Of a stretch of DNA of 24,417 bases, positions 6,983 through 14,742 are shown one piece after another. The stretch spans positions 1 through 24,417 of the forward strand of contig JBGSHY010000095.1 in the NCBI GenBank assembly GCA_041751995.1. Direction: 5' to 3'. A program made the position numbers and the translations under genes. Below the pieces are notes generated by a model that had not been told where the DNA came from, did no database searches, and was given only the letters and a program-made list of their open reading frames with translations. The stretch's first letter is position 1; each line of letters starts with the position of its first letter. This DNA comes from JANMEX01 sp041751995. GTDB taxonomy: Bacteria; Pseudomonadota; Alphaproteobacteria; Rhizobiales; Rhizobiaceae.

Positions 6983-7614
6983 CAAGACTGTCAGAACTGC
7001 CGCTGGTCCACGAAAGCGCGAAAGTCACCGAGTGCGTTCTTGGCCGCTACACAGAAGTTGCCGAAAGAACCCGCATGAGCGAGGTCGCATTTGGCGACTA
7101 TTCCTACATCATGGAAGACGGATCGGTTTGGTGTGCCGCAATCGGCAAGTTCGCCAACATAGCATCGTCTGTTCGCATCAATGCGACCAACCATCCGGTA
7201 TGGCGCCCAACGCTTCATCATTTCACCTATCGCGCTGCGGACTACTGGCCGGACGCGGACATGGACAAAGACTTTTTTGCGTGGCGACGCGACAACCGCG
7301 TCGTCATCGGTCATGACGTGTGGATCGGTCATGGCGCAACAATATTGCCCGGCGTGAAAGTGGGCGACGGCGCTGCAATTGGGGCCGGTGCAGTCGTGTC
7401 AAAAGATGTCGAACCCTACATGATCGTCGGCGGTGTTGCGGCAAAGCCGATCCGGGAGCGTTTTCCCCGCAAGGCCGCGGAAGAATTACAGAAATTGGCT
7501 TGGTGGGATTGGGAACACACTGCCTTGCGTCAGGCGCTTCCAGACTTCCGCTCATTAGCCGTCGAAGAATTCATCAGCAAATACAAAGACTTAAATCCAA
7601 TAAAATCTGTGTAA
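6979..7614 (+). CDS. Hexapeptide-repeat transferase of phosphonate loci (left-handed beta-helix)
   Basis: A 211-aa acyltransferase of the hexapeptide-repeat (LbetaH, xenobiotic/chloramphenicol acetyltransferase-like) type. The beta-helix signature is clear in VVIGHDVWIGHGATILPGVK and GDGAAIGAGAVVSKDV (about residues 105-145), preceded by the NHP motif (INATNHPVW) that carries the catalytic His in this family, and followed by a helical C-terminal tail. A family of this kind is repeatedly found in C-P lyase operons (TIGR03308 type). Its substrate is not known; an acyl-CoA-dependent modification of a phosphonate or of a pathway intermediate is an inference. It is translationally coupled to phnL and is the last gene before a 103-bp gap with a PHO box. 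Confidence 0.88.
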   Translation: MTRLSELPLVHESAKVTECVLGRYTEVAERTRMSEVAFGDYSYIMEDGSVWCAAIGKFANIASSVRINATNHPVWRPTLHHFTYRAADYWPDADMDKDFFAWRRDNRVVIGHDVWIGHGATILPGVKVGDGAAIGAGAVVSKDVEPYMIVGGVAAKPIRERFPRKAAEELQKLAWWDWEHTALRQALPDFRSLAVEEFISKYKDLNPIKSV

Positions 7615-7625
7615 CTCAGCCGGCT

Positions 7626-7643
7626 GTGTAATTCTGCTGTCAT
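7626..7643 (+). promoter_or_regulatory. PHO box upstream of phnC
   Basis: GTGTAAT-tctg-CTGTCAT: second unit perfect, first unit 5 of 7 matches, 11-bp period. Ten bases downstream is TTTAAG (7654-7659), a possible -10 element, giving a leader of about 50 bases to phnC. The homologous phoCDET transporter of Sinorhizobium meliloti is known to be PhoB-controlled, which supports a separate promoter here. Confidence 0.6.
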
Positions 7644-7717
7644 AAATCGAGCCTTTAAGTCTTTTCGACAAGGCGAAGTCCGCGCGCAAAGCGGGCACGG
7701 TTTATGGAGTATGGTTC

Positions 7718-8578
7718 ATGCTTGAGCTTCGTGGTGTTACCCGCCGTTTCGGCCAAAAGGTCGCCGTGGACAATGTCAGCATTGCAATCCCGCAAGGCCA
7801 GATGGTCGGCATCATAGGCCGGTCTGGAGCGGGGAAATCCACGGTTTTGCGCATGATAAATCGTCTTGCCGAGACATCAAATGGAACAATACATTTCGGC
7901 GGCAAAGAAATATCCGGCCTTGGCGGTACGTCCTTGCGCGAATGGCAGCGTGACTGCGCCATGATCTTCCAGCAGTTCAACCTCGTGCCGCGTCTGGATG
8001 TCCTGACCAATGTTCTGCTCGGTCGGCTCAATCACCGCTCCACGCTTTTGTCTGTCCTCAACATGTTCACCCGCGAAGAACGCATTGATGCCATCCGCGC
8101 GCTCGAGCGCCTTGGCATCGAACAAGCGGCACTGCAGCAAGCGGGTACACTTTCGGGCGGCCAGCAGCAACGCGTCGCAATTGCCCGGGCGTTGATGCAG
8201 AAGCCCAAAATGCTTCTCGCCGATGAGCCGATTGCCTCACTTGATCCGATGAATGCCAAGATCGTGATGGATGCGCTCGCCGATATCAACAGCCGCGAAG
8301 GCATCACTGTCATCACCAACCTGCACACGCTCGACACCGCCCGCCAATATTGCGGCCGCATCATCGGCATGGCGCAGGGCGTCGTGGTTTTCGATGGATC
8401 GCCGGCAGAGCTTAACGATGATGCCGTCCGGACGATCTACGGAACGGACGCTTCCGGAAATGGAATTGATGAAAACCTGACATCGACCGCCATCCGCACC
8501 GCCAAGCCGCACCGTGCAAAGGCGCCGAAAATTCCGAAATCCACCGGCATGCCGGAACTGGCCATGGCAAACGCCTGA
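7718..8578 (+). CDS. phnC: PhnC, phosphonate ABC transporter ATPase
   Basis: A 286-aa ABC ATPase of the phosphonate/phosphate importer. Walker A is GRSGAGKST at 34-42, the signature LSGGQQQRVAIARA lies around 147-160, Walker B with LLADEPIASLDP follows, and the switch His is in ITNLHTLDTA. The protein powers uptake through PhnE1/PhnE2 at the inner membrane face. GGAG lies 13 bases before ATG 7718. A Lys/Pro-rich tail of about 25 residues after the ATPase domain is longer than in most PhnC proteins. It begins a new transcription unit (PHO box upstream), with phnD following after a 90-bp structured leader. Confidence 0.95.
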   Translation: MLELRGVTRRFGQKVAVDNVSIAIPQGQMVGIIGRSGAGKSTVLRMINRLAETSNGTIHFGGKEISGLGGTSLREWQRDCAMIFQQFNLVPRLDVLTNVLLGRLNHRSTLLSVLNMFTREERIDAIRALERLGIEQAALQQAGTLSGGQQQRVAIARALMQKPKMLLADEPIASLDPMNAKIVMDALADINSREGITVITNLHTLDTARQYCGRIIGMAQGVVVFDGSPAELNDDAVRTIYGTDASGNGIDENLTSTAIRTAKPHRAKAPKIPKSTGMPELAMANA

Positions 8579-8594
8579 ATCGCCAGGATCGAGA

Positions 8595-8649
8595 GCCCGC
8601 GTAAAGGGCAACTTGAGACCCCTCAACCCAAAGCACCCGGAAAGCCGGG
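8595..8649 (+). other. Three consecutive small stem-loops in the phnC-phnD spacer
   Basis: The 90-bp spacer contains GCCC/GGGC (8595-8598 with 8606-8609), TTGAG-ACCC-CTCAA (8613-8626) and CCCGG-AAAG-CCGGG (8636-8649), ending about 20 bases before the phnD start and just before its GGGAG ribosome binding site. None is followed by a T run. Such hairpins often protect the binding-protein message after cleavage; here that is inferred. Confidence 0.5.
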
Positions 8650-8668
8650 ACCACAGGGAGATTACGAC

Positions 8669-9577
8669 ATGTTGAAGAAAGCCCTCCTCAGCGCAGTCGC
8701 GCTGATTTCGTTCGCCGGCGCCGCCATGGCGGAAGACCAGAAAGAATTCCGTATTGGCATTCTTGGTGGTGAAAACGAAGCCGACCGCTTGCGCAATTTC
8801 CAGTGCATGGTCGACAAGCTGCCTGCCGCTCTTGGCGTTGAAAAAGTATCGCTTTTTCCGGCTGCCGACTATGACGGCGTTGTGCAGGGCTTGCTCGGCG
8901 GCACCCTCGATTATGCCGAACTTGGCGCTTCTGCCTATGCCAAGGTTTATCTCGCCAAGGCCGATGCTGTGGAACCGATCCTGACCACTGTTCAGACCGA
9001 TGGCTCGACTGGCTATTACTCAATCATGGTTGCCCGCAAGGACAAGGGCTTCACGAAGATTGAAGACCTCAAAGGCAAGAAGCTCGGCTTTGCTGATCCG
9101 GATTCGACCTCCGGCTACCTCGTGCCGCTGGTGACCTTGCCGGACGCGCTCGGTGGCGTATCCGTCAAGCAATTCTTTGCTGAAACTGGTTACGGCGGCG
9201 GCCACGAAAACCTGGTGCTCGAAGTGCTCAAGGGCACATTTGATGCCGGCACCACCTGGGGCTCGGGCGTTGGCGAATTCAAGGAAGGCTACACATCCGG
9301 CAACCTGCGCAAGATGGTCGACAAGGGCGTCCTCAACATGGATGATCTGGTTGAACTGTGGCGTTCGCCGCTCATCCCGAACGGTCCGGTTGTCGTGCGC
9401 ACCGGACTCAGCGCCGACATGAAGACCAAGTTCAAGGACTTCATGGTCAACCTGCCGAAGGCTGATCCGGAATGTTTCAAGGCAGTCCAGGGCGGCGATT
9501 TCACCGGCTTCACCGAAGTGAACGTCGATTTCTACAAGCCGATCATTGATGCCCGCAAGGCGACTATCGGCGGCTGA
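8669..9577 (+). CDS. phnD: PhnD, periplasmic phosphonate-binding protein
   Basis: A 302-aa solute-binding protein with a Sec signal peptide (KK at 3-4, hydrophobic core, cleavage likely after GAAMA, residue 21). The phosphonate-binding loop DPDSTSGYLVP holds the Ser-Thr-Ser that ligates the phosphonate group in E. coli PhnD, and GYGGGHENL supplies the His of the pocket. It delivers phosphonate or phosphate to PhnE1/PhnE2. GGGAG lies 8-12 bases upstream of ATG 8669. It is followed by a strong hairpin with a T run, so the binding protein is probably made in excess over the permeases. Confidence 0.95.
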   Translation: MLKKALLSAVALISFAGAAMAEDQKEFRIGILGGENEADRLRNFQCMVDKLPAALGVEKVSLFPAADYDGVVQGLLGGTLDYAELGASAYAKVYLAKADAVEPILTTVQTDGSTGYYSIMVARKDKGFTKIEDLKGKKLGFADPDSTSGYLVPLVTLPDALGGVSVKQFFAETGYGGGHENLVLEVLKGTFDAGTTWGSGVGEFKEGYTSGNLRKMVDKGVLNMDDLVELWRSPLIPNGPVVVRTGLSADMKTKFKDFMVNLPKADPECFKAVQGGDFTGFTEVNVDFYKPIIDARKATIGG

Positions 9578-9594
9578 TAACGTCCCTTCAACGC

Positions 9595-9629
9595 GCCGCT
9601 GCCCGGAGATCCGGTCAGCGGCCTTTTTT
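9595..9629 (+). terminator. Intrinsic terminator or attenuator between phnD and phnE1
   Basis: GCCGCTG (9595-9601) pairs with CAGCGGC (9616-9622); an inner CCGG-agat-CCGG extends the stem; six T residues follow at 9624-9629. It sits inside an otherwise continuous transporter operon, so partial termination is the likely role. Confidence 0.75.
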
Positions 9630-9666
9630 CATGCCGCATTTTGGCCTCGGGACAACTGCCGTGAAC

Positions 9667-10620
9667 ATGATGACCGCACCTCAGGACACAGTCGACAAGA
9701 GCCGCGAGATTGAGCGCCACTGGAATGATTTGGCCCGTCAGAAGCGGTTCTACAGCGTGGGCAGTTTTGCGATTTTCCTGATTGCCCTCCTTGGCTCGCT
9801 CTGGTTTGCCAATGAAACCAATTCAGGCAAGTTTTTTGACCGTTTGCCCTACCTGCTCGATTTTCTGCAGGACCTTGTTCCCGATGACGCCCATGAAGTG
9901 TGGCGCGCGTTGTTTGACCTGCCGTCACCGCATGACGACGGAAGCCAGAAATACAATTACCCCGAAGGCCGCCACTATCTGACCGACAGTTTCTACGTGC
10001 CAGAGTACATCTACAAGATGGTGGAGACGCTGAATATTGCGCTGCTGTCCACTGTCATTGGTCTTTTTTTCGGCTTTGCCTTCGCGTTTCTCGCTGCGCG
10101 CAACCTGATGCCGAATCCGTTGGTGCGCAGCTCGGTGCGCCGGGTCATGGAACTTTTCCGCGCTTTCCCGGAAGTGGTATTAGCGGGCTTTTTTCTCGCT
10201 GTCTTTTCGCTAGGCCCCATCCCAGCCATCATTGCCGTATCGATCCACACGATTGGCGCGCTCGGCAAGATGTATTTCGAAGTCGTCGAGAATGCCGACA
10301 TGAAGCCGGACGAGGGATTGCGGGCTGTCGGAGCCAATTGGATCGAACGTGTATGGTTCGGCATGGTGCCGCAGGTGATGCCGAATTTCATGAGCTATTT
10401 CCTGATGCGGTTTGAAATCAACGTGCGCGCGTCAACCATCATCGGCGCGGTCGGCGGCGGCGGCATCGGTGAGCTCCTTCGCTTGTCCATCGGCCAGGGA
10501 CATGAAGCCAAGACGCTCGCCATCGTTTCCCTTCTACTGTTGACCATTGTTGCCGTTGACCAGTTTTCCGCTTGGCTGCGTGGGCGCCTCATCGGCGTGC
10601 AGTTGACTGGCCAGCATTGA
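9667..10620 (+). CDS. phnE: PhnE1, phosphonate ABC transporter permease
   Basis: A 317-aa permease of the binding-protein-dependent transport family. A first membrane segment lies near residues 23-40 (FAIFLIALLGSLWF), then a periplasmic part of about 85 residues, then a cluster of membrane segments; the EAA loop that docks on PhnC is EVVENADMKPDEGLRAVGAN followed by MVPQVMPN. The conserved INVRASTIIGAVGGGGIG closes the domain. The start is uncertain: GTG 9661 has the best spaced GGGA, ATG 9667 or 9670 are alternatives, and ATG 9631 directly after the terminator T run is unlikely. It pairs with PhnE2 in a heterodimeric channel, as in the S. meliloti phoCDET system. Confidence 0.93.
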   Translation: MMTAPQDTVDKSREIERHWNDLARQKRFYSVGSFAIFLIALLGSLWFANETNSGKFFDRLPYLLDFLQDLVPDDAHEVWRALFDLPSPHDDGSQKYNYPEGRHYLTDSFYVPEYIYKMVETLNIALLSTVIGLFFGFAFAFLAARNLMPNPLVRSSVRRVMELFRAFPEVVLAGFFLAVFSLGPIPAIIAVSIHTIGALGKMYFEVVENADMKPDEGLRAVGANWIERVWFGMVPQVMPNFMSYFLMRFEINVRASTIIGAVGGGGIGELLRLSIGQGHEAKTLAIVSLLLLTIVAVDQFSAWLRGRLIGVQLTGQH

Positions 10621-10633
10621 GGAGCGCGAAAAA

Positions 10634-12133
10634 TTGAGCATGGCAACCGACAAAGCATCCTACGAAATCCGCTTTCCCGATATCTTCAACCCATCTCTTT
10701 TCAAGAGGTTCAAGGCGGCAATCTTGATCTCCAGCGGCATCCTTTATGCGCTCTACGCTTGGTGGTTCTTCGCCATCGGAGATGTGATGGGCCGCGCCAA
10801 CTGGACAATTGCGGGCGCTTATATGGCGGACTGGGTCACTTATGAGGTCCGCCCCGACATTGCCGTCAAACCGGATGGGACCATGCGGGTCACCTATCCC
10901 CGCTTCACACCGCTTGGTGACAATCCCAATCCCGAGTGGTTGGAGAAAACTGCCGAGATGAAGGCGGTAGCCGCGGATATAAAAGCGCCTGATGCGCAAG
11001 CCGGCGTCCCTGTCAAGAAGTCGCCGGGATTCATGGCGCCGGGCGCAGCCATCGGGGGCAATGCACCAGTCAAATCAGAAGCACCCGACGCGGAGAAAAT
11101 CGAGGAAGTCGTTTCCCGCGCGGTTGTGTCCTTCAGTTCATCAAAAGTGCTGATTGTCGAGGACAGCATCGTGACCGTGACCGATGGCACTGAAACCCTG
11201 GTTGCGCGAATGAAGCCCGGAAGTGGCGTTTTTGCGGAAGGGCCAATTCCCTCGTTCGCCAGTCAGCGCGAACCGGGAGCCAAGATCATCCTTTCGCTCG
11301 GTTTTGCCGGCTGGGGTGAAATCGATGATGCGAAAGTCAAGATCCGCAAACGCTTCTTCGGTTGGGCCAACTTCCTGTTCGACACTGCCTCGCCCTACCA
11401 TGGCAAGAGTCTGGCGGACGTGGCGCGGCTGATCATGTCCGGCAAGCAGCTCGATCCGAAACAGAGCAACTTGTCGCTTGCCATCAACAACATTCTCTAC
11501 AATGGCGAATGGCAGCATCTCGATGTCTGGACCAAGCTGCTGCAGACCATCGTGATGGCCTTCGTCGGCACGCTGTTCGCCACCATCATCGCCTTCCCGC
11601 TTGCTTTCGTCGCCGCACGCAATGTGACGAAGAACCGCCTCTTGAACCAGATCTCCAAGCGCTTTTTCGATTTCCTGCGCTCCGTTGATATGCTGATCTG
11701 GGCGCTGTTCTTCACGCGCGGTTTCGGCCCCGGTCCGCTCGCCGGCATATCGGCGATCTTTTTCACCGACACCGGGTCGCTCGGCAAGCTTTACTCGGAA
11801 GCACTGGAAAATATCGATGACAAGCAGCGCGAAGGCGTCCGCTCTGTCGGCGCCCATCCGGCTGCGGTGCAGCGGTTTGGCGTCATCCCGCAAGTCATGC
11901 CGATCTTTGCCAGTCAGGCGCTTTACTATTGGGAATCCAATACCCGTTCCGCCACCATTATTGGCGCTGTCGGCGCGGGCGGCATTGGCCTCAAACTTTG
12001 GGAAGCCATGCGGACCAACTCCGACTGGGAAAACGTGGCCTACATGGTCTTTTTGATCCTGATTGTCGTCTATGTATTCGACGCGATTTCGGGGCGCTTG
12101 CGCGGCATGCTGATGGGACAGGCGCAACATTGA
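10634..12133 (+). CDS. phnE: PhnE2, long phosphonate ABC transporter permease
   Basis: A 499-aa permease, about twice the size of E. coli PhnE. A single membrane segment (about residues 28-48) is followed by a soluble insert of about 230 residues, including an Ala/Pro/Lys-rich linker (around 115-155), then the usual five-segment permease domain with EAA loop EALENIDDKQREGVRSVGAH and VIPQVMP, and SATIIGAVGAGGIGLKLWE. The insert is predicted periplasmic from topology, so it could contact PhnD. TTG 10634 is 10 bases after AGGAG and fits better than ATG 10640 (16 bases). The long form is typical of alphaproteobacterial phnE2/phoT genes. It ends 10 bases before a PHO-like repeat. Confidence 0.93.
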   Translation: MSMATDKASYEIRFPDIFNPSLFKRFKAAILISSGILYALYAWWFFAIGDVMGRANWTIAGAYMADWVTYEVRPDIAVKPDGTMRVTYPRFTPLGDNPNPEWLEKTAEMKAVAADIKAPDAQAGVPVKKSPGFMAPGAAIGGNAPVKSEAPDAEKIEEVVSRAVVSFSSSKVLIVEDSIVTVTDGTETLVARMKPGSGVFAEGPIPSFASQREPGAKIILSLGFAGWGEIDDAKVKIRKRFFGWANFLFDTASPYHGKSLADVARLIMSGKQLDPKQSNLSLAINNILYNGEWQHLDVWTKLLQTIVMAFVGTLFATIIAFPLAFVAARNVTKNRLLNQISKRFFDFLRSVDMLIWALFFTRGFGPGPLAGISAIFFTDTGSLGKLYSEALENIDDKQREGVRSVGAHPAAVQRFGVIPQVMPIFASQALYYWESNTRSATIIGAVGAGGIGLKLWEAMRTNSDWENVAYMVFLILIVVYVFDAISGRLRGMLMGQAQH

Positions 12134-12142
12134 TCCGGCCGG

Positions 12143-12160
12143 CCATCATCTTCCTGTCAC
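12143..12160 (+). promoter_or_regulatory. Possible PHO box before the DUF1045 gene
   Basis: CCATCAT-cttc-CTGTCAC: second unit perfect (CTGTCAY), first unit 5 of 7, 11-bp period, 59 bases before GTG 12220. No convincing -10 element. Weaker support than the other boxes, but the position in the only sizeable gap of this stretch fits a separate promoter for the DUF1045-phnM-phnN group. Confidence 0.42.
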
Positions 12161-12219
12161 GGAGCAGGCGTAGTGACTGCGCCTTTCCTGTGCCCTCAGA
12201 CCTATGATTTGGGAACCCC

Positions 12220-12927
12220 GTGCGTTACGCCATCTACCATACGCCTGACTTGAATGAACCGCTGGGCATCGCTGCCTCCAACTGGCTTGGACGCGATGCT
12301 TTCGGCGGTCCGGCAACCATTCCGGAATTGCCCTCAGACTGGACCAAGGAGCGTCATGCTGAGCTTGTGCGCGAGGCAAGGCGCTACGGTTTTCATGCCA
12401 CGCTCAAGGCTCCATTCGCACTGGCAAAAAATGTCAATGAACAGGAACTGCTTGATGCCTTTTCTGCACTGAAACTGGCTGCCGAGGACATTGTGATCCC
12501 GTCGCTGGTTTTGCGTCAGATCGACGGCTTCTTCGCACTTGTTCCCGAGCAGCCGAATGATCTGTTGAATGAGTTTGTCGGCCTTCTCGTGCGCGAGTTT
12601 GACCGGTTCCGCGCGCCGCTCACCCAAGGCGAAATAGCGCGGCGAAATCCGGAAAAACTCACCGAACGCCAGCGCGGGCATCTCGAGCGCTGGGGCTACC
12701 CTTACGTTTTCGAAGAATTCTCCTTTCATATGACGCTGACCAGCCGGGTGCATGGCGAGGAAGCCAGTGCAGTGCGCTTCCTGCTGGAAGAGCGTTTTGC
12801 CGCCTTCCTCGGCAAACCGCACGCGGTTTCCCACATCGCAATTTTTGTCGAACCGGCCCCTGGTGCGGATTTTTCAGTCTGCACCGTACGCCCGGTTCAC
12901 CCTTCGCATTCCAACGGAAAGGCTTGA
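12220..12927 (+). CDS. DUF1045 phosphonate-locus protein, 2H phosphoesterase-like
   Basis: A 235-aa protein of the DUF1045 family, regularly found in C-P lyase operons. Two His-x-Thr motifs, H59-A-T61 (in RRYGFHATLKAPF) and H170-M-T172 (in EFSFHMTLTSRV), are the hallmark of the 2H phosphoesterase superfamily, whose members act on cyclic phosphodiesters. The order HxT...HxT, about 110 residues apart, fits that fold. No PhnP is found in the window, so this protein is a good candidate for opening the 5-phosphoribosyl 1,2-cyclic phosphate made by PhnJ; that is inference. The start is GTG 12220 with GGGAA just upstream (MRYAIYHTP is the expected N terminus). phnM follows after 4 bases. Confidence 0.88.
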   Translation: MRYAIYHTPDLNEPLGIAASNWLGRDAFGGPATIPELPSDWTKERHAELVREARRYGFHATLKAPFALAKNVNEQELLDAFSALKLAAEDIVIPSLVLRQIDGFFALVPEQPNDLLNEFVGLLVREFDRFRAPLTQGEIARRNPEKLTERQRGHLERWGYPYVFEEFSFHMTLTSRVHGEEASAVRFLLEERFAAFLGKPHAVSHIAIFVEPAPGADFSVCTVRPVHPSHSNGKA

Positions 12928-12931
12928 CGCC

Positions 12932-14071
12932 ATGAGCACTGAGACGATTCTCACCAATGCCAGGATTGTCCTGCGCGACGAGGTCATTCATGGCACTCTG
13001 GTGCTGAAAGACGGACTGATCGCCGATATCGCCGACAAGGTGACTGCAACAGGCCTGGACATTGAGGGCGACTTCATACTGCCCGGCCTGATCGAACTCC
13101 ACACCGATCATCTGGAAGCGCATTATTCCCCACGCCCCGGCGTGCGCTGGAACATGATGTCAGCCATTCAGGCGCATGACGCGCAAATCGCTTCCTCCGG
13201 CATCACAACCGTGTTCGACTGCCTTCGTATGGGTTCGGATGAAGACGGCGGGTTTGACGAAGGCGAAATGCGGCGGATGGCGGATGCGTTGCTTGCGGCC
13301 GAGACCGAAGGCCGCTTGCGCGCCGACCATCTCATTCATTTGCGCTGCGAGGTTTCCTCAGCTGACGTGTTACAGCATTTTGAAGCCTTTGAACGGGACG
13401 CAAAAGTCCGGCTTGTGTCGCTGATGGATCACGCACCCGGCCAGCGCCAGTTCCAGACGATGGACCAGTATACGCTTTACTACAAAACCAAGCGTGGACT
13501 GTCGGATGAAGCCTTCGCCCATTTCGTCAAACGTCGGCAGGATGCGTCGGCGCTTTATGCCAAGCCGCATCGTGATGCCATTGCGGCCCACTGCAATGAG
13601 CTCGGAATCACGGTCGCCAGCCATGATGATGCAACGCTCGACCATGTCGATGAAGCCGTAGGGTATGGGGTCAAACTCGCGGAATTCCCGACGAGCCTTG
13701 AAGCTGCCAAGGCCTCGCATGAAGCGGGCATGAGCGTCCTGATGGGCGCACCGAACATCGTGCGCGGCAAATCGCATTCGGGAAATATCGCAGCCCGTGA
13801 TCTCGCCGAACGCGGAACGCTTGATGTCCTGTCATCTGACTATGTGCCCTTCAGCCTCATACATGCGCCCTTCATACTGGCGGATGAAGTCGAAACGATC
13901 ACGCTGCCGCAAGCTGTCGCCATGGTCACGGCAACTCCGGCACGCACCGTTGGTCTGGATGATCGCGGCCGCATAGAGACGGGCCTGCGTGCCGACTTGG
14001 TGCGTGTGCGCCGCGAAAATGGCGTGCCGGTAGTGCGGACGGTCTGGCGCAGAGGAGAGCGCGTGGCATGA
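12932..14071 (+). CDS. phnM: PhnM, ribose 1-phosphonate 5-triphosphate diphosphatase
   Basis: A 379-aa amidohydrolase-fold enzyme, almost the same length as E. coli PhnM (378). It removes pyrophosphate from alpha-D-ribose 1-phosphonate 5-triphosphate to give the PhnJ substrate. Metal-site stretches are visible: ELHTDHLE (H57, D59), HLRCEV, SLMDHAPGQRQF, ASHDDAT, and LSSDYVPFSL near the end. APNIVRGKSHSGN is the canonical PhnM signature. The start is ATG 12932 with GGAAAGG about 11 bases upstream; the longer open frame runs into the preceding gene and is not used. The stop overlaps the phnN start (ATGA). Confidence 0.96.
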   Translation: MSTETILTNARIVLRDEVIHGTLVLKDGLIADIADKVTATGLDIEGDFILPGLIELHTDHLEAHYSPRPGVRWNMMSAIQAHDAQIASSGITTVFDCLRMGSDEDGGFDEGEMRRMADALLAAETEGRLRADHLIHLRCEVSSADVLQHFEAFERDAKVRLVSLMDHAPGQRQFQTMDQYTLYYKTKRGLSDEAFAHFVKRRQDASALYAKPHRDAIAAHCNELGITVASHDDATLDHVDEAVGYGVKLAEFPTSLEAAKASHEAGMSVLMGAPNIVRGKSHSGNIAARDLAERGTLDVLSSDYVPFSLIHAPFILADEVETITLPQAVAMVTATPARTVGLDDRGRIETGLRADLVRVRRENGVPVVRTVWRRGERVA

Positions 14072-14715
14072 ACGATAAAGCGGGCAGGTTGCTTGTCGTT
14101 GTTGGGCCGTCCGGTGTCGGCAAGGACAGCCTGCTTGAGTTTGCGCGCGCGCGCCTCGCAAGCGTCGACCAAATCCGCTTTGTCCGCCGCACCATCACTC
14201 GCCCGGCGGACAGCGGCGGCGAAACACATGATGCAATGTCGGAAGCAGCATTTGAGGATTTGGAACAGCACGGAGGCTTCGCCGTTTCATGGCAGGCTCA
14301 CGGTCTGCGCTACGGCATTCCCTCTGCCGTAAAGAACTTCATTGATGCCGGTGGCGTTGCGGTGGCAAATGGCAGCCGGCACGCGTTGCCATATTTTGCA
14401 GCCGCCTTTCCCAATCTGACTGTGATTTCCATCACCACGAAACCTGAAATCCTCACTGAGAGGCTTCGCCTGCGCGGCCGCGAATGTGAAGATGATATCC
14501 AGAAGCGGCTTAACCGAAGCGTTGCCGATTACAGCGGGTTTGGCGACGTTGTGACCATCGACAATTCCGGTCTGCTTGATGTGGCTGGCAACCAGCTGAT
14601 CGCGGTCATAGAAGCAGCTGGAAATCCAGTTCGCGCGGGGTCAGATGCCAAGACAACTCATCAAGCCGAAAGCGCATTCGAGCGCTATCTTGGCAGTTCA
14701 TGGCCATTTCTCTGA
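14068..14715 (+). CDS. phnN: PhnN, ribose 1,5-bisphosphokinase
   Basis: A 215-aa kinase related to guanylate kinase. The P-loop GPSGVGKDS is at residues 13-21, and the region FVRRTITRPADSGGETHDAM matches the GMP-kinase-like segment of PhnN, which phosphorylates ribose 1,5-bisphosphate to PRPP. It is the final step that feeds C-P lyase phosphate into nucleotide metabolism. E. coli PhnN is 185 aa; here a C-terminal extension of about 30 residues has no recognised function. It is coupled to phnM by an ATGA overlap and is convergent with the next minus-strand gene, with only 27 bases between the stops and no obvious terminator hairpin. Confidence 0.93.
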   Translation: MNDKAGRLLVVVGPSGVGKDSLLEFARARLASVDQIRFVRRTITRPADSGGETHDAMSEAAFEDLEQHGGFAVSWQAHGLRYGIPSAVKNFIDAGGVAVANGSRHALPYFAAAFPNLTVISITTKPEILTERLRLRGRECEDDIQKRLNRSVADYSGFGDVVTIDNSGLLDVAGNQLIAVIEAAGNPVRAGSDAKTTHQAESAFERYLGSSWPFL

Positions 14716-14742
14716 TGTTGCCAGACTGCGCATTTTCCTGAC

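Noticed and set aside
11141..12130. Minus-strand open frame of 329 codons
   Set aside because: Antisense to phnE2; composition is His/Arg/Asp-rich as expected from the complement of a membrane protein gene.
13829..13846. CTGTCAT inside phnM as a PHO box
   Set aside because: Single unit only; the sequence 11 bases away does not match, and it is inside a coding region.
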